This document shows, in pieces, positions 27,947 through 37,202 of a DNA stretch of 54,939 bases (position 1 is its first letter; each line of letters starts with the position of its first letter). This DNA comes from Lachnoclostridium sp. An118 (GTDB lineage Bacteria; Bacillota; Clostridia; Lachnospirales; Lachnospiraceae). The translations under genes and the position numbers were made by a program. Location of the stretch: assembly GCF_002160985.1 (NCBI RefSeq), contig NZ_NFLQ01000020.1, positions 1 to 54,939 on the forward strand, written 5' to 3'. Under the pieces are notes generated by a model. The model searched no databases. It was not told the DNA's origin and worked only from the letters and a program-made list of their open reading frames with translations.

Positions 27947-30523
27947 ATGGGTTTAATAGAAAAAATATTCGGTACACACAGCCAGAACGAGCTGAAGCGC
28001 ATCTATCCCATTGTTGACCATATTGAGGCCCTGGAGCCGGAGATGAAGCAGCTCTCAGACAGTGAACTGAAGGACAAGACGCGGGAATTTAAGGAGCGTC
28101 TTTCAAAAGGAGAGACTCTGGATGATATACTTCCGGAGGCTTTTGCTGTTGTGAGAGAGGCCGCAGCCCGGGTGCTGGGCATGCGCCACTACAGGGTGCA
28201 GCTCATCGGCGGTATCATCCTGCACCAGGGACGTATCGCGGAGATGAAGACAGGTGAAGGAAAAACCCTCGTCTCCACCCTGCCCGCCTACCTGAACGGA
28301 CTGACGGGAGAGGGCGTCCACATCGTGACGGTCAACGACTATCTGGCAAAGCGTGACGCGGAGTGGATGGGACAGGTGCACGAGTTCCTGGGACTGACTG
28401 TGGGAGTTGTCCTCAATGGCATGGACAACGACGAGAGGCGGGCCGCCTACGGCTGCGACATCACCTATGTAACAAACAACGAGCTGGGCTTTGACTACCT
28501 CCGCGACAACATGGTGATCTACAAGGAGCAGCTGGTGCAGAGAGGGCTGAAGTTTGCCATCATCGACGAGGTGGACTCCGTGCTCATCGACGAGGCCAGG
28601 ACGCCTCTTATCATCTCCGGACAGAGCGGAAAGTCCACAAAGCTCTACGAGGCCTGCGATATCCTGGCCCGGCAGCTGGAAAAGGGAGAGGCCAGCGGAG
28701 AGTTCTCCAAGATCAACGCTCTCATGGGAGAGGAGATAGAGGAGACCGGAGACTTCATTGTTAATGAGAAGGAAAAGAACGTCAATCTGACGGAAGATGG
28801 CGTCAAAAAGGTGGAGAAATTCTTCCACATCGAGAACCTGGCAGACCCGGAGAACCTGGAGATCCAGCACAACATCATCCTGGCCCTGCGGGCCCACAAC
28901 CTCATGTTCCGCGACCAGGACTATGTGGTGAAGGATGATGAGGTGCTCATCGTGGACGAGTTCACAGGCCGTATCATGCCCGGACGGCGCTACTCTGATG
29001 GCCTCCACCAGGCCATCGAGGCCAAGGAGCATGTGAAGGTGAAGCGGGAGAGCAAGACACTTGCCACCATCACCTTCCAGAACCTGTTCAACAAATACGC
29101 AAAGAAGAGCGGTATGACCGGTACTGCCCTGACCGAGGAGAAAGAGTTCCGCGAGATATACGGCATGGACGTAGTGGAGATACCTACCAACATGCCGGTG
29201 ATCCGCGTGGATATGGAGGATGCCGTCTACAAGACCCAGAAGGAGAAATTCCGGGCTGTCTGCGACGAGGTGGAGAGAGCCCACGCAAAGGGGCAGCCTG
29301 TCCTTGTGGGAACCATTACCATCGAAGTGTCCGAGCATCTGAGCAGCATGCTGAAGAAGAGAGGCATCAAGCACAATGTGCTGAATGCCAAGTTCCATGA
29401 GATGGAGGCGGAGATCGTGGCCCAGGCAGGACAGCACGGTGCGGTCACCATCGCTACCAACATGGCGGGCCGTGGTACGGATATCAAGCTGGACGACGAG
29501 GCCAGGGCAGCCGGCGGGCTGAAGATCATCGGCACAGAGCGGCATGAGTCCCGCCGTATCGACAATCAGCTCAGGGGACGTTCCGGACGTCAGGGAGACC
29601 CGGGCGAGTCCAGATTCTACATTTCTCTGGAAGATGATCTGATGCGGCTGTTCGGCTCCGAGCGTCTGATGAACGTGTTCAACGCCCTGGGTGTGGAGGA
29701 CGGAGAGCAGATCGAGCACAAGATGCTCTCCAGCGCCATTGAGAAGGCCCAGGAGAAGATCGAGAGCAACAACTTCGGTATCCGCAAAAACCTGCTGGAA
29801 TATGACCAGGTCATGAACGAGCAGAGAGAGATCATCTATGAGGAGAGGCGCAAGGTCCTGGACGGGGAGAGTATGCGTGATTCCATCTACCATATGATCA
29901 GCGAGTATGTGGAAAATATGGTGGATACGGAGATTTCTGCTGACCAGGAACCGGAGGACTGGGATCTGACCGAGCTGAACGTAACGCTGAAGAACACCAT
30001 CCCCATGATCGAGGCTGTGACCCTGGAAGATGTGAAGAAGATGGACCAGAAGAAGCTGAAGCATTTCCTGAAGGAGAAGGCTGTCAAGGCCTACGAGATG
30101 AAGGAGACAGAGTTCCCGGAGCCGGAGCACTTAAGAGAAGTGGAGCGGGTTGTCCTCCTGAAGGTGATCGACGCCAAGTGGATGGACCACATCGACGATA
30201 TGGACCAGCTCCGTCAGGGAATCGGGCTGCAGGCCTATGGCCAGCGTGACCCGAAGGTGGAGTACAAGATGCTTGGCTACGAGATGTTCGACGAGATGAC
30301 GAAGGCCATCACTGCGGACACCATCCGCACGCTGTTCCACATCAAGATCGAGCAGAAGGTGGAGAGAGAGCAGGTGGCCAAGGTGACCGGGACCAACAAG
30401 GACGACACGTCCGCAAGAGCTCCCAAGAAGAGGGCGGAGAAGAAGATATATCCCAACGATCCCTGCCCCTGCGGAAGCGGAAAGAAATATAAGCAGTGCT
30501 GCGGGCGCAAACAGAGCGCGTAG
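27947..30523 (+). CDS. secA: preprotein translocase ATPase SecA
   Basis: Motor that drives unfolded preproteins through SecYEG. Present are Walker A ([10 protein letters not shown] near residue 100), the DEAD-type [15 protein letters not shown], the helicase C-terminal blocks [14 protein letters not shown] and [13 protein letters not shown], and the C-terminal zinc-binding SEC-C motif [14 protein letters not shown]. Length of 858 residues is normal. The start has a spaced GGAG upstream. prfB follows within 43 bases and is probably cotranscribed. Confidence 0.97.
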   Translation: MGLIEKIFGTHSQNELKRIYPIVDHIEALEPEMKQLSDSELKDKTREFKERLSKGETLDDILPEAFAVVREAAARVLGMRHYRVQLIGGIILHQGRIAEMKTGEGKTLVSTLPAYLNGLTGEGVHIVTVNDYLAKRDAEWMGQVHEFLGLTVGVVLNGMDNDERRAAYGCDITYVTNNELGFDYLRDNMVIYKEQLVQRGLKFAIIDEVDSVLIDEARTPLIISGQSGKSTKLYEACDILARQLEKGEASGEFSKINALMGEEIEETGDFIVNEKEKNVNLTEDGVKKVEKFFHIENLADPENLEIQHNIILALRAHNLMFRDQDYVVKDDEVLIVDEFTGRIMPGRRYSDGLHQAIEAKEHVKVKRESKTLATITFQNLFNKYAKKSGMTGTALTEEKEFREIYGMDVVEIPTNMPVIRVDMEDAVYKTQKEKFRAVCDEVERAHAKGQPVLVGTITIEVSEHLSSMLKKRGIKHNVLNAKFHEMEAEIVAQAGQHGAVTIATNMAGRGTDIKLDDEARAAGGLKIIGTERHESRRIDNQLRGRSGRQGDPGESRFYISLEDDLMRLFGSERLMNVFNALGVEDGEQIEHKMLSSAIEKAQEKIESNNFGIRKNLLEYDQVMNEQREIIYEERRKVLDGESMRDSIYHMISEYVENMVDTEISADQEPEDWDLTELNVTLKNTIPMIEAVTLEDVKKMDQKKLKHFLKEKAVKAYEMKETEFPEPEHLREVERVVLLKVIDAKWMDHIDDMDQLRQGIGLQAYGQRDPKVEYKMLGYEMFDEMTKAITADTIRTLFHIKIEQKVEREQVAKVTGTNKDDTSARAPKKRAEKKIYPNDPCPCGSGKKYKQCCGRKQSA

Positions 30524-30565
30524 GGCAGCCGGATGAATTATAGAAATGAAAGAGGTGAAGGATAA

Positions 30566-31670
30566 GTGGTCGTACTGGATCAGTATAAAAGCGAACTGAG
30601 TGCATACGAGGAGCCTCTTGCCGGAATGAGGGATTCACTTTGACGTCCCCGGCAAGGAGAAACGGGTAGAGGAGCTGGAACGGAAGATCGAGGAGCCCGG
30701 ATTCTGGGATGACACAGAGAAGTCCCAGCATGTGATGAAGGAGCTCAAGGACCTGAAGGACCTGCTGGACACTGTGGACGGGCTGCAGAGAGCCTACGAG
30801 GACATAGAGGTGCTCATCGAGATGGCGGAGGAGGAGAGCGACGAGTCAGTCCTCCCGGAGATCGCCTCGGAGCTGCAGCAGTTTACGGAAAGATTTGAGG
30901 AGCTGCGCATACAGACGCTGCTGTCGGGAGAGTATGACGGGTGTAACGCCATTGTCACCCTCCACGCGGGGGAGGGGGGCACGGAGTCCTGCGACTGGAC
31001 CGGCATGCTCTACCGGATGTACACCCGGTGGGCGGAGAAGAAGGGATTCAGCCTCCAGGTGCTGGACTATCTGGACGGAGACATTGCGGGCATCAAGAAC
31101 GTTACCTTTGAGGTGAACGGCATGAATGCCTACGGATATCTGAAGTCAGAGAAGGGAGTCCACCGCCTTGTGCGCATTTCCCCCTTTAATGCGGCGGGAA
31201 AGAGGCAGACCTCTTTTGCCTCCTGCGATGTCATACCTGACATGGAGGACAATGTGGGGGATATTGAGATCCCGGACGATGAGCTGAAGATCGATACCTA
31301 CCGCGCCAGCGGCGCAGGGGGCCAGCATGTCAACAAGACATCGTCGGCTATCCGCATCACCCATCTGCCCACGGGGATCGTGGTGCAGTGCCAGAATGAG
31401 AGGTCCCAGCACCACAATAAGGAGAAGGCGATGCAGATGCTGAAGGCCAAGCTCAAGCTCCTCAAGGAGCAGGAGCAGGCGGAGAAGGTGTCTGATATCC
31501 GGGGCGAGGTGAAGGAAATAGGATTTGGGAATCAGATCCGGTCCTATGTCATGCAGCCCTACACACTGGTGAAGGACCGTCGGACAGGGGAGGAGAGCGC
31601 CAATGTCTCGGCCGTCCTGGACGGGGATCTGGATCCGTTTATGAACGCGTACTTAAAGGCACAGCAGTAA
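30566..31670 (+). CDS. prfB: peptide chain release factor 2, with programmed +1 frameshift
   Basis: Recognises UGA and UAA stop codons. Two frames make the protein: GTG at 30566 opens 25 codons that end in an in-frame TGA (30641-30643). Reading then shifts +1 at CTT-TGA-C, and GAC at 30642 continues to the stop at 31670. The joined product is 367 residues, the normal RF2 length. Downstream are the stop-codon recognition tripeptide in RISPF and the catalytic SGAGGQHVNKTSSA. An annotation from the second frame alone (ATG at 30732) would lose about 55 N-terminal residues. AGAGGTG precedes the GTG start. This is normal autoregulated RF2, not a pseudogene. Confidence 0.93.
30629..30644 (+). other. 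RF2 programmed frameshift site
   Basis: AGGG (30629-30632), five bases, then CTT TGA C (30638-30644). The slippery CTT followed by UGA-C is the well-known RF2 autoregulatory signal, and AGGG can act as the stimulatory internal Shine-Dalgarno. When RF2 is scarce, the ribosome pauses at UGA and shifts +1 to make more RF2. Confidence 0.9.
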
Positions 31671-31682
31671 AAGGGAGGAATT

Positions 31683-32903
31683 ATGGTAAAGATAGCAGTA
31701 CTTGGTTATGGAACAGTGGGATCCGGCGTAGTGGAAGTGCTCCGGACCAATCAGAAAGTCATCGATGAGCGGCTGGGCGAGGAGCTCCGCGTCAAATATG
31801 TGCTGGATCTGCGGGATTTCCCGGATGACCCTGTGCAGGAGCTTATCACCCACGACTTTGAGGATATCGTGAATGACGAAGAAGTGAGGATCGTGGTGGA
31901 GGTCATGGGCGGCATTGAGCCTGCCTGTACCTTTGTAAAGCGCTCCCTTGAGGCGGGAAAGAGCGTGGCCACTTCCAACAAGGCCCTTGTGGCAAAGCAC
32001 GGCGCGGAGCTTTTGAGGATCGCGAAGGAGAAGAATGTGAACTTCCTCTTTGAGGCCAGCGTGGGCGGCGGGATACCCATCCTGCGCCCCCTTCACTCCT
32101 CCCTCACCGGGGATGTGATCGAGGAGATCACAGGTATCCTCAACGGGACGACCAACTATATGATGACAAAGATGTTCTACGAGGGTGCTGACTATGACGA
32201 GGTGCTCAGGGAGGCTCAGGCCAACGGGTTCGCCGAGCGCAATCCGGAGGCGGACGTGGAGGGCTATGACGCCTGCCGCAAGATCGCCATCCTCTCCTCC
32301 ATCATCTCCGGAAAGCAGGTGGATTTTGAGGACATCTACTGTGAGGGCATCACAAGGATCACGGCGGAGGATATGAAGTACGCCAAAGCCATGGGCATGA
32401 CCATCAAGCTCCTGGCCACATGCAAGAGAGACGGAGAGAAGCTGAACGCCATGGTGGCGCCCTGCCTCCTGCGGGCGGAGCATCCTCTCTTTGCCATCAA
32501 CGGCGTCTTCAACTCCATCTTTGTCCACGGCAATATGCTGGGCGACGCCATGTTCTACGGAAGCGGCGCCGGCAAGCTCCCCACAGCCAGCGCTGTGGTG
32601 GGCGATATCGTGGAGGAGGCCCGCAATCTGGAGCGGAACCTGGGCGTGATGTGGAGCAGCGAGAAGCTGGCTCTCGAGGACCGCAGGGATGTGGAGCGCC
32701 GGTTCTTTGTCCGTATGAAAGGCAGCCGGGAAGAGCTGCAGGATAGAGTGGCATCAGTCTTTGGCATGGTGCAGTTTGTCCGGGCAGAGGGTGTGCCCGG
32801 CGAGTTCGGCTTTGTGACAGAGAGGATGCCGGAGGGCAGCTACGAGGAGAAGGCAGGTCAGTTTGACGGGCAGATACTTGGCATGATCCGCGTGGAAGAG
32901 TAG
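31683..32903 (+). CDS. hom: homoserine dehydrogenase
   Basis: Reduces aspartate semialdehyde to homoserine, the entry to threonine and methionine. The NAD(P)-binding motif GYGTVGSGVVEVL is at the N-terminus, the catalytic blocks (NKALVAKHG, GGGIPILRPL, GILNGTTNYMM, GYDACRKIAIL) follow and the last 80 or so residues look like an ACT-type regulatory domain. AAGGGAGG precedes the ATG, 12 bases behind prfB. The putative homoserine kinase and lysC follow on the same strand. Confidence 0.95.
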   Translation: MVKIAVLGYGTVGSGVVEVLRTNQKVIDERLGEELRVKYVLDLRDFPDDPVQELITHDFEDIVNDEEVRIVVEVMGGIEPACTFVKRSLEAGKSVATSNKALVAKHGAELLRIAKEKNVNFLFEASVGGGIPILRPLHSSLTGDVIEEITGILNGTTNYMMTKMFYEGADYDEVLREAQANGFAERNPEADVEGYDACRKIAILSSIISGKQVDFEDIYCEGITRITAEDMKYAKAMGMTIKLLATCKRDGEKLNAMVAPCLLRAEHPLFAINGVFNSIFVHGNMLGDAMFYGSGAGKLPTASAVVGDIVEEARNLERNLGVMWSSEKLALEDRRDVERRFFVRMKGSREELQDRVASVFGMVQFVRAEGVPGEFGFVTERMPEGSYEEKAGQFDGQILGMIRVEE

Positions 32904-32930
32904 TTTCCCTGTATCAGAAAGGAAGACGCG

Positions 32931-34145
32931 ATGAAATATATAGTTGTTCTAGGAGATGGAATGGCGGGATGGCCGCTGGAGGAACTGGGAGGAAAGACAA
33001 CTCTGGAGGCGGCCTCCACCCCTGTGATGGACCGGCTCGCCGCAGATGCGGAAATAGGGACGGCCTCCATGGTGCCGGAGGACATGGCGCCGGGGAGTGA
33101 CACGGCCAACCTGTCCGTCATGGGATACGACCCGAAGATATACTACACGGGCCGTTCTCCGCTGGAGGCCCTGAGCATAGGCGTGGATATGGCGGACGAT
33201 GACGTGTCCTTCCGCTGCAATCTGGTGACTCTGTCCGGTGAGGAGGCTTCCTACGGGGACAGACATATGGTGGATCACAGCTCCAGTGAGATATCTACAG
33301 AGGATGCGGGTGTTCTCCTGGAGGCTCTGAGTCAGGGGCTGGGCAGAGAGGGCTACACCTTTTACAGGGGGACCAGCTACCGCCATCTCCTCGTGTGGAG
33401 CAAGGGACAGGTGATGGAGCTGACGCCGCCCCACGATATATTGACAAAGCGGATAGGTGACTATCTGCCCCAGGATCCGGTGCTGCGTGAGATGATGGAG
33501 AAGAGCTATGAGATATTGTCCTCCCATCCCCTCAATGTGGAGAGGGAGAAGAGAGGACTGCATCCGGCGAATTCCGCCTGGTTCTGGGGTGCAGGGACCC
33601 GCCCTGCCCTCACCTCCTTTGAGGGGAAGACAGGGAAGAGGGGAGTCATGATCTCGGCGGTGGACCTTCTGAAGGGGCTGGCTGTAGGTGCGCAGATGGA
33701 CCGTATCCTCGTGGAGGGAGCCAACGGAGGGCTTGACACCAACTATGAGGGGAAGGCGGACGCGGCGGTGAAGGCCCTGCTGGAGGACGGCTATGACTTT
33801 GCCTACGTCCATGTGGAAGCGCCGGATGAGATGGGACATCAGGGCAGCGTCCGGGATAAGATAAAAGCTATCGAGTATCTGGATGCCCGGGTCATCGGGC
33901 GGATCACAGGCAGGCTGGATGCGGCCGGTGAGGATTACCGGATCATGGTGCTGCCGGACCATCCCACACCCATCCGGGTGAGGACCCACACAAAGGACCC
34001 GGTCCCCTATATGATATATGACAGCCGCCGCCTCCTGGGGAACAGCGGCCATACATACGGGGAGAGCGCTGCCAGGCGCAGCGGCCTTGTCTGGCCGAAG
34101 GGCTTCCGGCTGATAGACCATCTGCTGGAGCTGGATGAAAGATAA
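32931..34145 (+). CDS. ApgM-like protein, putative homoserine kinase
   Basis: A 404-residue member of the alkaline-phosphatase-like superfamily, resembling cofactor-independent phosphoglycerate mutase of the ApgM type (VVLGDGMAGWP, GSDTANLSVMGYDP, HVEAPDEMGHQGS, LPDHPTP). A subgroup placed in threonine operons has been proposed to be a homoserine kinase unrelated to ThrB. The position here, between hom and lysC with only short gaps, strongly suits that role and suits glycolysis poorly. Metal ligands (Asp and His of the DG, GSDTAN and DHPTP motifs) are in place. The assignment rests on context. Confidence 0.8.
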   Translation: MKYIVVLGDGMAGWPLEELGGKTTLEAASTPVMDRLAADAEIGTASMVPEDMAPGSDTANLSVMGYDPKIYYTGRSPLEALSIGVDMADDDVSFRCNLVTLSGEEASYGDRHMVDHSSSEISTEDAGVLLEALSQGLGREGYTFYRGTSYRHLLVWSKGQVMELTPPHDILTKRIGDYLPQDPVLREMMEKSYEILSSHPLNVEREKRGLHPANSAWFWGAGTRPALTSFEGKTGKRGVMISAVDLLKGLAVGAQMDRILVEGANGGLDTNYEGKADAAVKALLEDGYDFAYVHVEAPDEMGHQGSVRDKIKAIEYLDARVIGRITGRLDAAGEDYRIMVLPDHPTPIRVRTHTKDPVPYMIYDSRRLLGNSGHTYGESAARRSGLVWPKGFRLIDHLLELDER

Positions 34146-34164
34146 AGGAAAGAGAGAAGAGAAG

Positions 34165-35379
34165 ATGCTGATTGTAAAGAAATTCGGCGGGACTTCCGTC
34201 GCTGATAAAGACAGGATCTACAATGTGGCCCAGCGCTGCATTGAGGATTACAGGGAGGGACACGACGTGGTGGTCGTGCTGTCCGCCATGGGAGACACCA
34301 CGGATGACCTGATCTCCCTTGCGAAAACCATCAATCCTGAGCCGAAAAAGAGGGAGCTGGATATGCTCATGACGACAGGGGAGCAGGTGTCAGTGGCGCT
34401 GATGGCCATGGCCATGGACGCCATGCACGTGCCGGCAGTCTCCCTGAACGCGTTCCAGGTGAAGATGAACTCCACATCCCGCTACGGGAATGCCCGTTTC
34501 AAATCCATTGACACAAAGCGGATCCGCCATGAGCTGGACTCCCGCAAGATCGTCATCGTGACCGGGTTCCAGGGAGTGAACAAGTACGAGGACATCACCA
34601 CTCTGGGGAGAGGGGGATCCGACACCACGGCAGTGGCGCTGGCAGCTGTCCTCCACGCAGACAAGTGTGAGATATACACAGATGTGGACGGGGTTTACAC
34701 TGCGGACCCGAGAGTCGTGAAGACAGCCAGAAAGCTGGAGGCCATCACCTACGATGAGATGCTGGAGCTGGCAACACTCGGAGCCAAGGTGCTGCACAAC
34801 CGGTCCGTGGAGATGGCGAAAAAATACGGGGTGGAGCTGGTAGTGAGGTCCAGCCTGAACCGCAGTGAAGGAACGATTATCAAGGAGAAAGTAAAGATGG
34901 AAAAAATGTTAATCACAGGCGTTGCAGCCGACAAAAATACAGCCAGGATCTCTGTCATAGGCGTGGAGGATAAGCCGGGCATCGCATTCAGGATCTTTAA
35001 TACACTTGCCGCAAACAATATCAATGTGGATATCATCCTCCAGTCTGTCGGAAGAGAGGGGACAAAAGATATCTCCTTCACAGTCGCTGAGGACGAGCTG
35101 AAGCGCGCACTGGAAGTCCTGGAGGAGCACAAGGAGGCCCTGACCATCCAGGAGATCACATACAATGCCAAGGTGGCGAAGATTTCCGTTGTGGGAGCAG
35201 GTATGATGAGCAATCCGGGTGTGGCTGCGAAGATGTTTGAGTCGCTCTACAATTCACGCATCAACATCAACATGATCTCCACATCAGAAATCCGCATCAC
35301 AGTTCTGATTGACGAGAAGGACATAGAAGAGGCCATGAACGCAGTGCATGAAGGCTTCGCCCTCGCTCTTGTTGAGTAA
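34165..35379 (+). CDS. lysC: aspartate kinase
   Basis: Phosphorylates aspartate, the first and regulated step to lysine, threonine and methionine. The kinase motif KKFGGTSVAD opens the protein, with TLGRGGSDTTAVALA and DVDGVYTADPR further on. The C-terminal third has two ACT domains (near residues 262-330 and 345-404) that usually bind lysine or threonine for feedback control. ATG at 34165 is chosen over one at 34135 that overlaps the previous gene; AAGAGAAG stands upstream. Length is 404 residues. Confidence 0.95.
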   Translation: MLIVKKFGGTSVADKDRIYNVAQRCIEDYREGHDVVVVLSAMGDTTDDLISLAKTINPEPKKRELDMLMTTGEQVSVALMAMAMDAMHVPAVSLNAFQVKMNSTSRYGNARFKSIDTKRIRHELDSRKIVIVTGFQGVNKYEDITTLGRGGSDTTAVALAAVLHADKCEIYTDVDGVYTADPRVVKTARKLEAITYDEMLELATLGAKVLHNRSVEMAKKYGVELVVRSSLNRSEGTIIKEKVKMEKMLITGVAADKNTARISVIGVEDKPGIAFRIFNTLAANNINVDIILQSVGREGTKDISFTVAEDELKRALEVLEEHKEALTIQEITYNAKVAKISVVGAGMMSNPGVAAKMFESLYNSRININMISTSEIRITVLIDEKDIEEAMNAVHEGFALALVE

Positions 35380-35385
35380 GGCAGG

Positions 35386-35799
35386 TCAGGGGTTTTTAAA
35401 GAAGATACCGGAGAGGGCAAGGAGCCTTTCCCTTTCCGATGACGGGAGAACGCGGAGTTTAGTGATAAATTCCGCTTCTTCTTTTGTGAGCAGAAAAAGG
35501 CGTGCCTCCTCTCCGGAAGCCTTTGCGCCGTAAGACGGGATATCCTCCATGACCATGCCCTTTGCGGCGGACTCCGCGGAGCGGGCAGTCAGGTCAACTC
35601 CCAGGAGTACGTCTACAGAGACATGATACAGGTCAGAAAGGCACAGCAGGGCGTCCAGGTCAGGAGTCCTTTTAGATGTCTCATAATGGGAGTAAGCCTG
35701 CCTGGAGATGCTCAGACAGGCAGCCAGGTCGTCCTGGGTCCTGCCGGTCATGGTCCGCAGAAATTTCAGATTGGTTGCAAGATGATTGATGCCGGCCAT
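35386..35799 (-). CDS. XRE-family transcriptional regulator
   Basis: Cytosolic regulator with an N-terminal helix-turn-helix of the Cro/C1 type at residues about 8-62 (LKFLRTMTGRTQDDLAACLSISRQAYSHYETSKRTPDLDALLCLSDLYHVSVDVLLG). The C-terminal 70 residues are not recognised; they have acidic and basic stretches. ATG at 35799 follows GGAGG at good spacing, giving 137 residues; a start at 35868 would include the promoter. The target is unknown. It ends only seven bases from the converging lysC end. Confidence 0.85.
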   Translation of the reverse strand: MAGINHLATNLKFLRTMTGRTQDDLAACLSISRQAYSHYETSKRTPDLDALLCLSDLYHVSVDVLLGVDLTARSAESAAKGMVMEDIPSYGAKASGEEARLFLLTKEEAEFITKLRVLPSSERERLLALSGIFFKNP

Positions 35800-35830
35800 T
35801 GCTGTACCTCCGTGATTTTTTGTAACACAT

Positions 35831-35839
35831 AGTATAGCA
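35831..35839 (-). promoter_or_regulatory. extended -10 promoter of the XRE regulator
   Basis: The minus strand reads TG-C-TATACT, the same nine bases as in the hpf promoter. The -35 is poor. The transcription start would be near 35824, consistent with the start codon at 35799. Confidence 0.45.
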
Positions 35840-35887
35840 AGTAACCAGATCAATGGCTCTATATGCAACTAATCGTGACTTTTTGCG

Positions 35888-35918
35888 GACGAAAAGCAAC
35901 GGATTGTTGCTTTTCGTC
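35888..35918. other. 13-base-pair perfect inverted repeat between CYTH and XRE genes
   Basis: GACGAAAAGCAAC (35888-35900) and GTTGCTTTTCGTC (35906-35918) around the loop GGATT. It begins on the last bases of the CYTH stop codon and precedes the XRE promoter. There is no T-run on the minus strand, so it may be a weak terminator, an mRNA-end stabiliser or an operator dyad. Confidence 0.6.
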
Positions 35919-36360
35919 AGAGCTGGCTTAAGGTGCTGTTGTGGTAGAGGGAAGAGAAAGTCACATCCTCTCCGAACCAATCCGGCGGGCAGAATGCCTC
36001 AGCCATCTCTCTGGTGGGGAATTCCACCTCAGCCAGCACGAGGGGGGCCAGGTCTCCTTTGAAGATGTCCAGCTCTATGGACAGCCCTCCCTCCAGAGGG
36101 ATGACATGGCGGATCTTCTCGATGAGCCGCCCGTCTATCTTCCCTTTCAGGTGCTCATATGCCTCCCGGGTCAGGGGGAGATTGTACTCCTCCCGCACCA
36201 TCAGACCTTTGGATTTGTAGGTGAGGAAATATTCATCGTTGTCCCTCCGTATGCGGACCACGGGAGAGGTGCACAGGTAACCCTGCTCGATGAGGCGGGT
36301 CTTCTGTATGTCCAGGCCGGAGGGGATATCCGGGATGAGGTATTTGCGCTCGATTTCCAT
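35917..36360 (-). CDS. CYTH domain protein (putative inorganic triphosphatase)
   Basis: A 147-residue, single-domain CYTH protein; the family binds triphosphate in a tunnel and includes triphosphatases and class IV adenylate cyclases. The signature EIERKYL is at residues 2-8. Further charged pairs of the tunnel are seen in VRIRRDNDEYFLTYKSKG, IEKIRHVIP, SIELDIFKG and LAEVEFP. Small bacterial members mostly hydrolyse tripolyphosphate, which is the likelier role. The Shine-Dalgarno (AAGGAGA) lies after a GC-rich hairpin in the leader. Confidence 0.88.
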   Translation of the reverse strand: MEIERKYLIPDIPSGLDIQKTRLIEQGYLCTSPVVRIRRDNDEYFLTYKSKGLMVREEYNLPLTREAYEHLKGKIDGRLIEKIRHVIPLEGGLSIELDIFKGDLAPLVLAEVEFPTREMAEAFCPPDWFGEDVTFSSLYHNSTLSQL

Positions 36361-36384
36361 AGTAAATATGATCTCCTTTCCAAG

Positions 36385-36406
36385 GCGGCACCGGCGGAGG
36401 TGCCGC
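36385..36406 (-). other. hairpin in the CYTH gene leader
   Basis: A perfect 8-base-pair GC-rich stem (36385-36392 and 36399-36406) with a 6-base loop, just upstream of the Shine-Dalgarno of the CYTH gene on the minus strand. It could instead stop plus-strand read-through, but no T-run follows. Confidence 0.45.
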
Positions 36407-36458
36407 TTACTGTAAATCTATGAATAAGATAACATAAGAAATGAAAAATGTAAATGAA

Positions 36459-36487
36459 TTGCTTTTTAAGAAGCAGTCTGCTACTAT
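36459..36487 (+). promoter_or_regulatory. promoter of the DJ-1/PfpI gene
   Basis: TTGCTT (36459-36464), a 17-base spacer and TACTAT (36482-36487). The leader would be about 25 bases and holds a clear Shine-Dalgarno. Confidence 0.45.
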
Positions 36488-36518
36488 AACAATATGGAAA
36501 AAAAGAGGAGGAATTGCA

Positions 36519-37070
36519 ATGAAAAAAGCAGCAGTGTTACTTGCGGACGGTTTTGAAGAGATTGAGGCGCTCACGGCAGTAGACCTGCTCAGACGCGCAA
36601 GGATATATGTGGACACTGTCTCCATATCGGATGAGTATATGGTGGCGGGCGCCCACGGGATCAACGTGCAGACAGAGGACCTGTTTGGTGAAGTGGATTT
36701 TGAAGAATTTGACATGGTAGTCCTGCCGGGAGGCATGCCGGGCACCGCGAACCTGGAAGCGCACCCGGGAGTAAAGAAGGTGGTGAGAGCCTTCTGCGAA
36801 GGCGGAAAATATGTGGGCGCTATCTGCGCGGCTCCCAGTATTTTGGGAAATATGGGACTCTTAAAAGGGAAGAGAGCCATATGCTACCCCTCCTTTGAGG
36901 AGAAGCTCTCCGGGGCTGTGCTTGTCAAGGCGCCCGTAGTGCAGGACGGGAACATCATCACCAGCCGTGGGATGGGGACGGCCATCGATTTCGGACTGAA
37001 GCTGGTGGAGGTACTGTCCGACAAGCTGAAGGCTGATGAAGTGGCTGAGTCGATTATTTATCTCAAATAA
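36519..37070 (+). CDS. DJ-1/PfpI family protein
   Basis: A 183-residue member of the DJ-1/ThiJ/PfpI superfamily. It has the conserved glutamate in LADGFEEIEA (near residue 15) and the nucleophile-elbow cysteine in VGAICAAPS (near residue 103), as in DJ-1 and YajL. Proposed roles are protein or nucleotide deglycation and oxidative stress protection, and the exact activity is debated. ATG at 36519 follows AGAGGAGG. It lies upstream of tig but is separated from it by a promoter and a hairpin. Confidence 0.9.
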   Translation: MKKAAVLLADGFEEIEALTAVDLLRRARIYVDTVSISDEYMVAGAHGINVQTEDLFGEVDFEEFDMVVLPGGMPGTANLEAHPGVKKVVRAFCEGGKYVGAICAAPSILGNMGLLKGKRAICYPSFEEKLSGAVLVKAPVVQDGNIITSRGMGTAIDFGLKLVEVLSDKLKADEVAESIIYLK

Positions 37071-37093
37071 AGCTGGCTATTTTACAGGGTTTG

Positions 37094-37102
37094 TGTTATA
37101 CT
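37094..37102 (+). promoter_or_regulatory. extended -10 promoter of tig
   Basis: TG-T-TATACT at 37094-37102, part of TGTGTTATACT, as in the hprK promoter. The -35 is poor. Transcription would start near 37109, a few bases before the hairpin described next. Confidence 0.5.
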
Positions 37103-37114
37103 CTTTAAATGAGT

Positions 37115-37147
37115 GTATGCAAAAGTGCCTGCCTTGCATACTTTTTT
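37115..37147 (+). terminator. terminator-like hairpin in the tig leader
   Basis: GTATGCAA (37115-37122) pairs with TTGCATAC (37134-37141), loop of 11 bases, followed by six T. It lies between the promoter and the tig start codon at 37203. Either it ends read-through from the upstream gene or it attenuates tig itself. The loop bases GCCTGCC (37127-37133) can pair with GGCAGGT at 37174-37180. Confidence 0.55.
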
Positions 37148-37202
37148 GGAAGGGGCGCTTTGTGAGGGCCGACGGCAGGTTAGAAACAGGAGGAATATTT
37201 TC

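Noticed and set aside
30566-30731. prfB as a pseudogene or truncated gene
   Set aside because: The stop is the known RF2 autoregulatory UGA with CTT before and C after it, and the joined frames give a normal full-length protein.
32931-34145. Assignment as a glycolytic phosphoglycerate mutase
   Set aside because: The fold would allow it, but the gene is locked between hom and lysC, where a homoserine kinase is expected, so the context argues against a glycolytic role.
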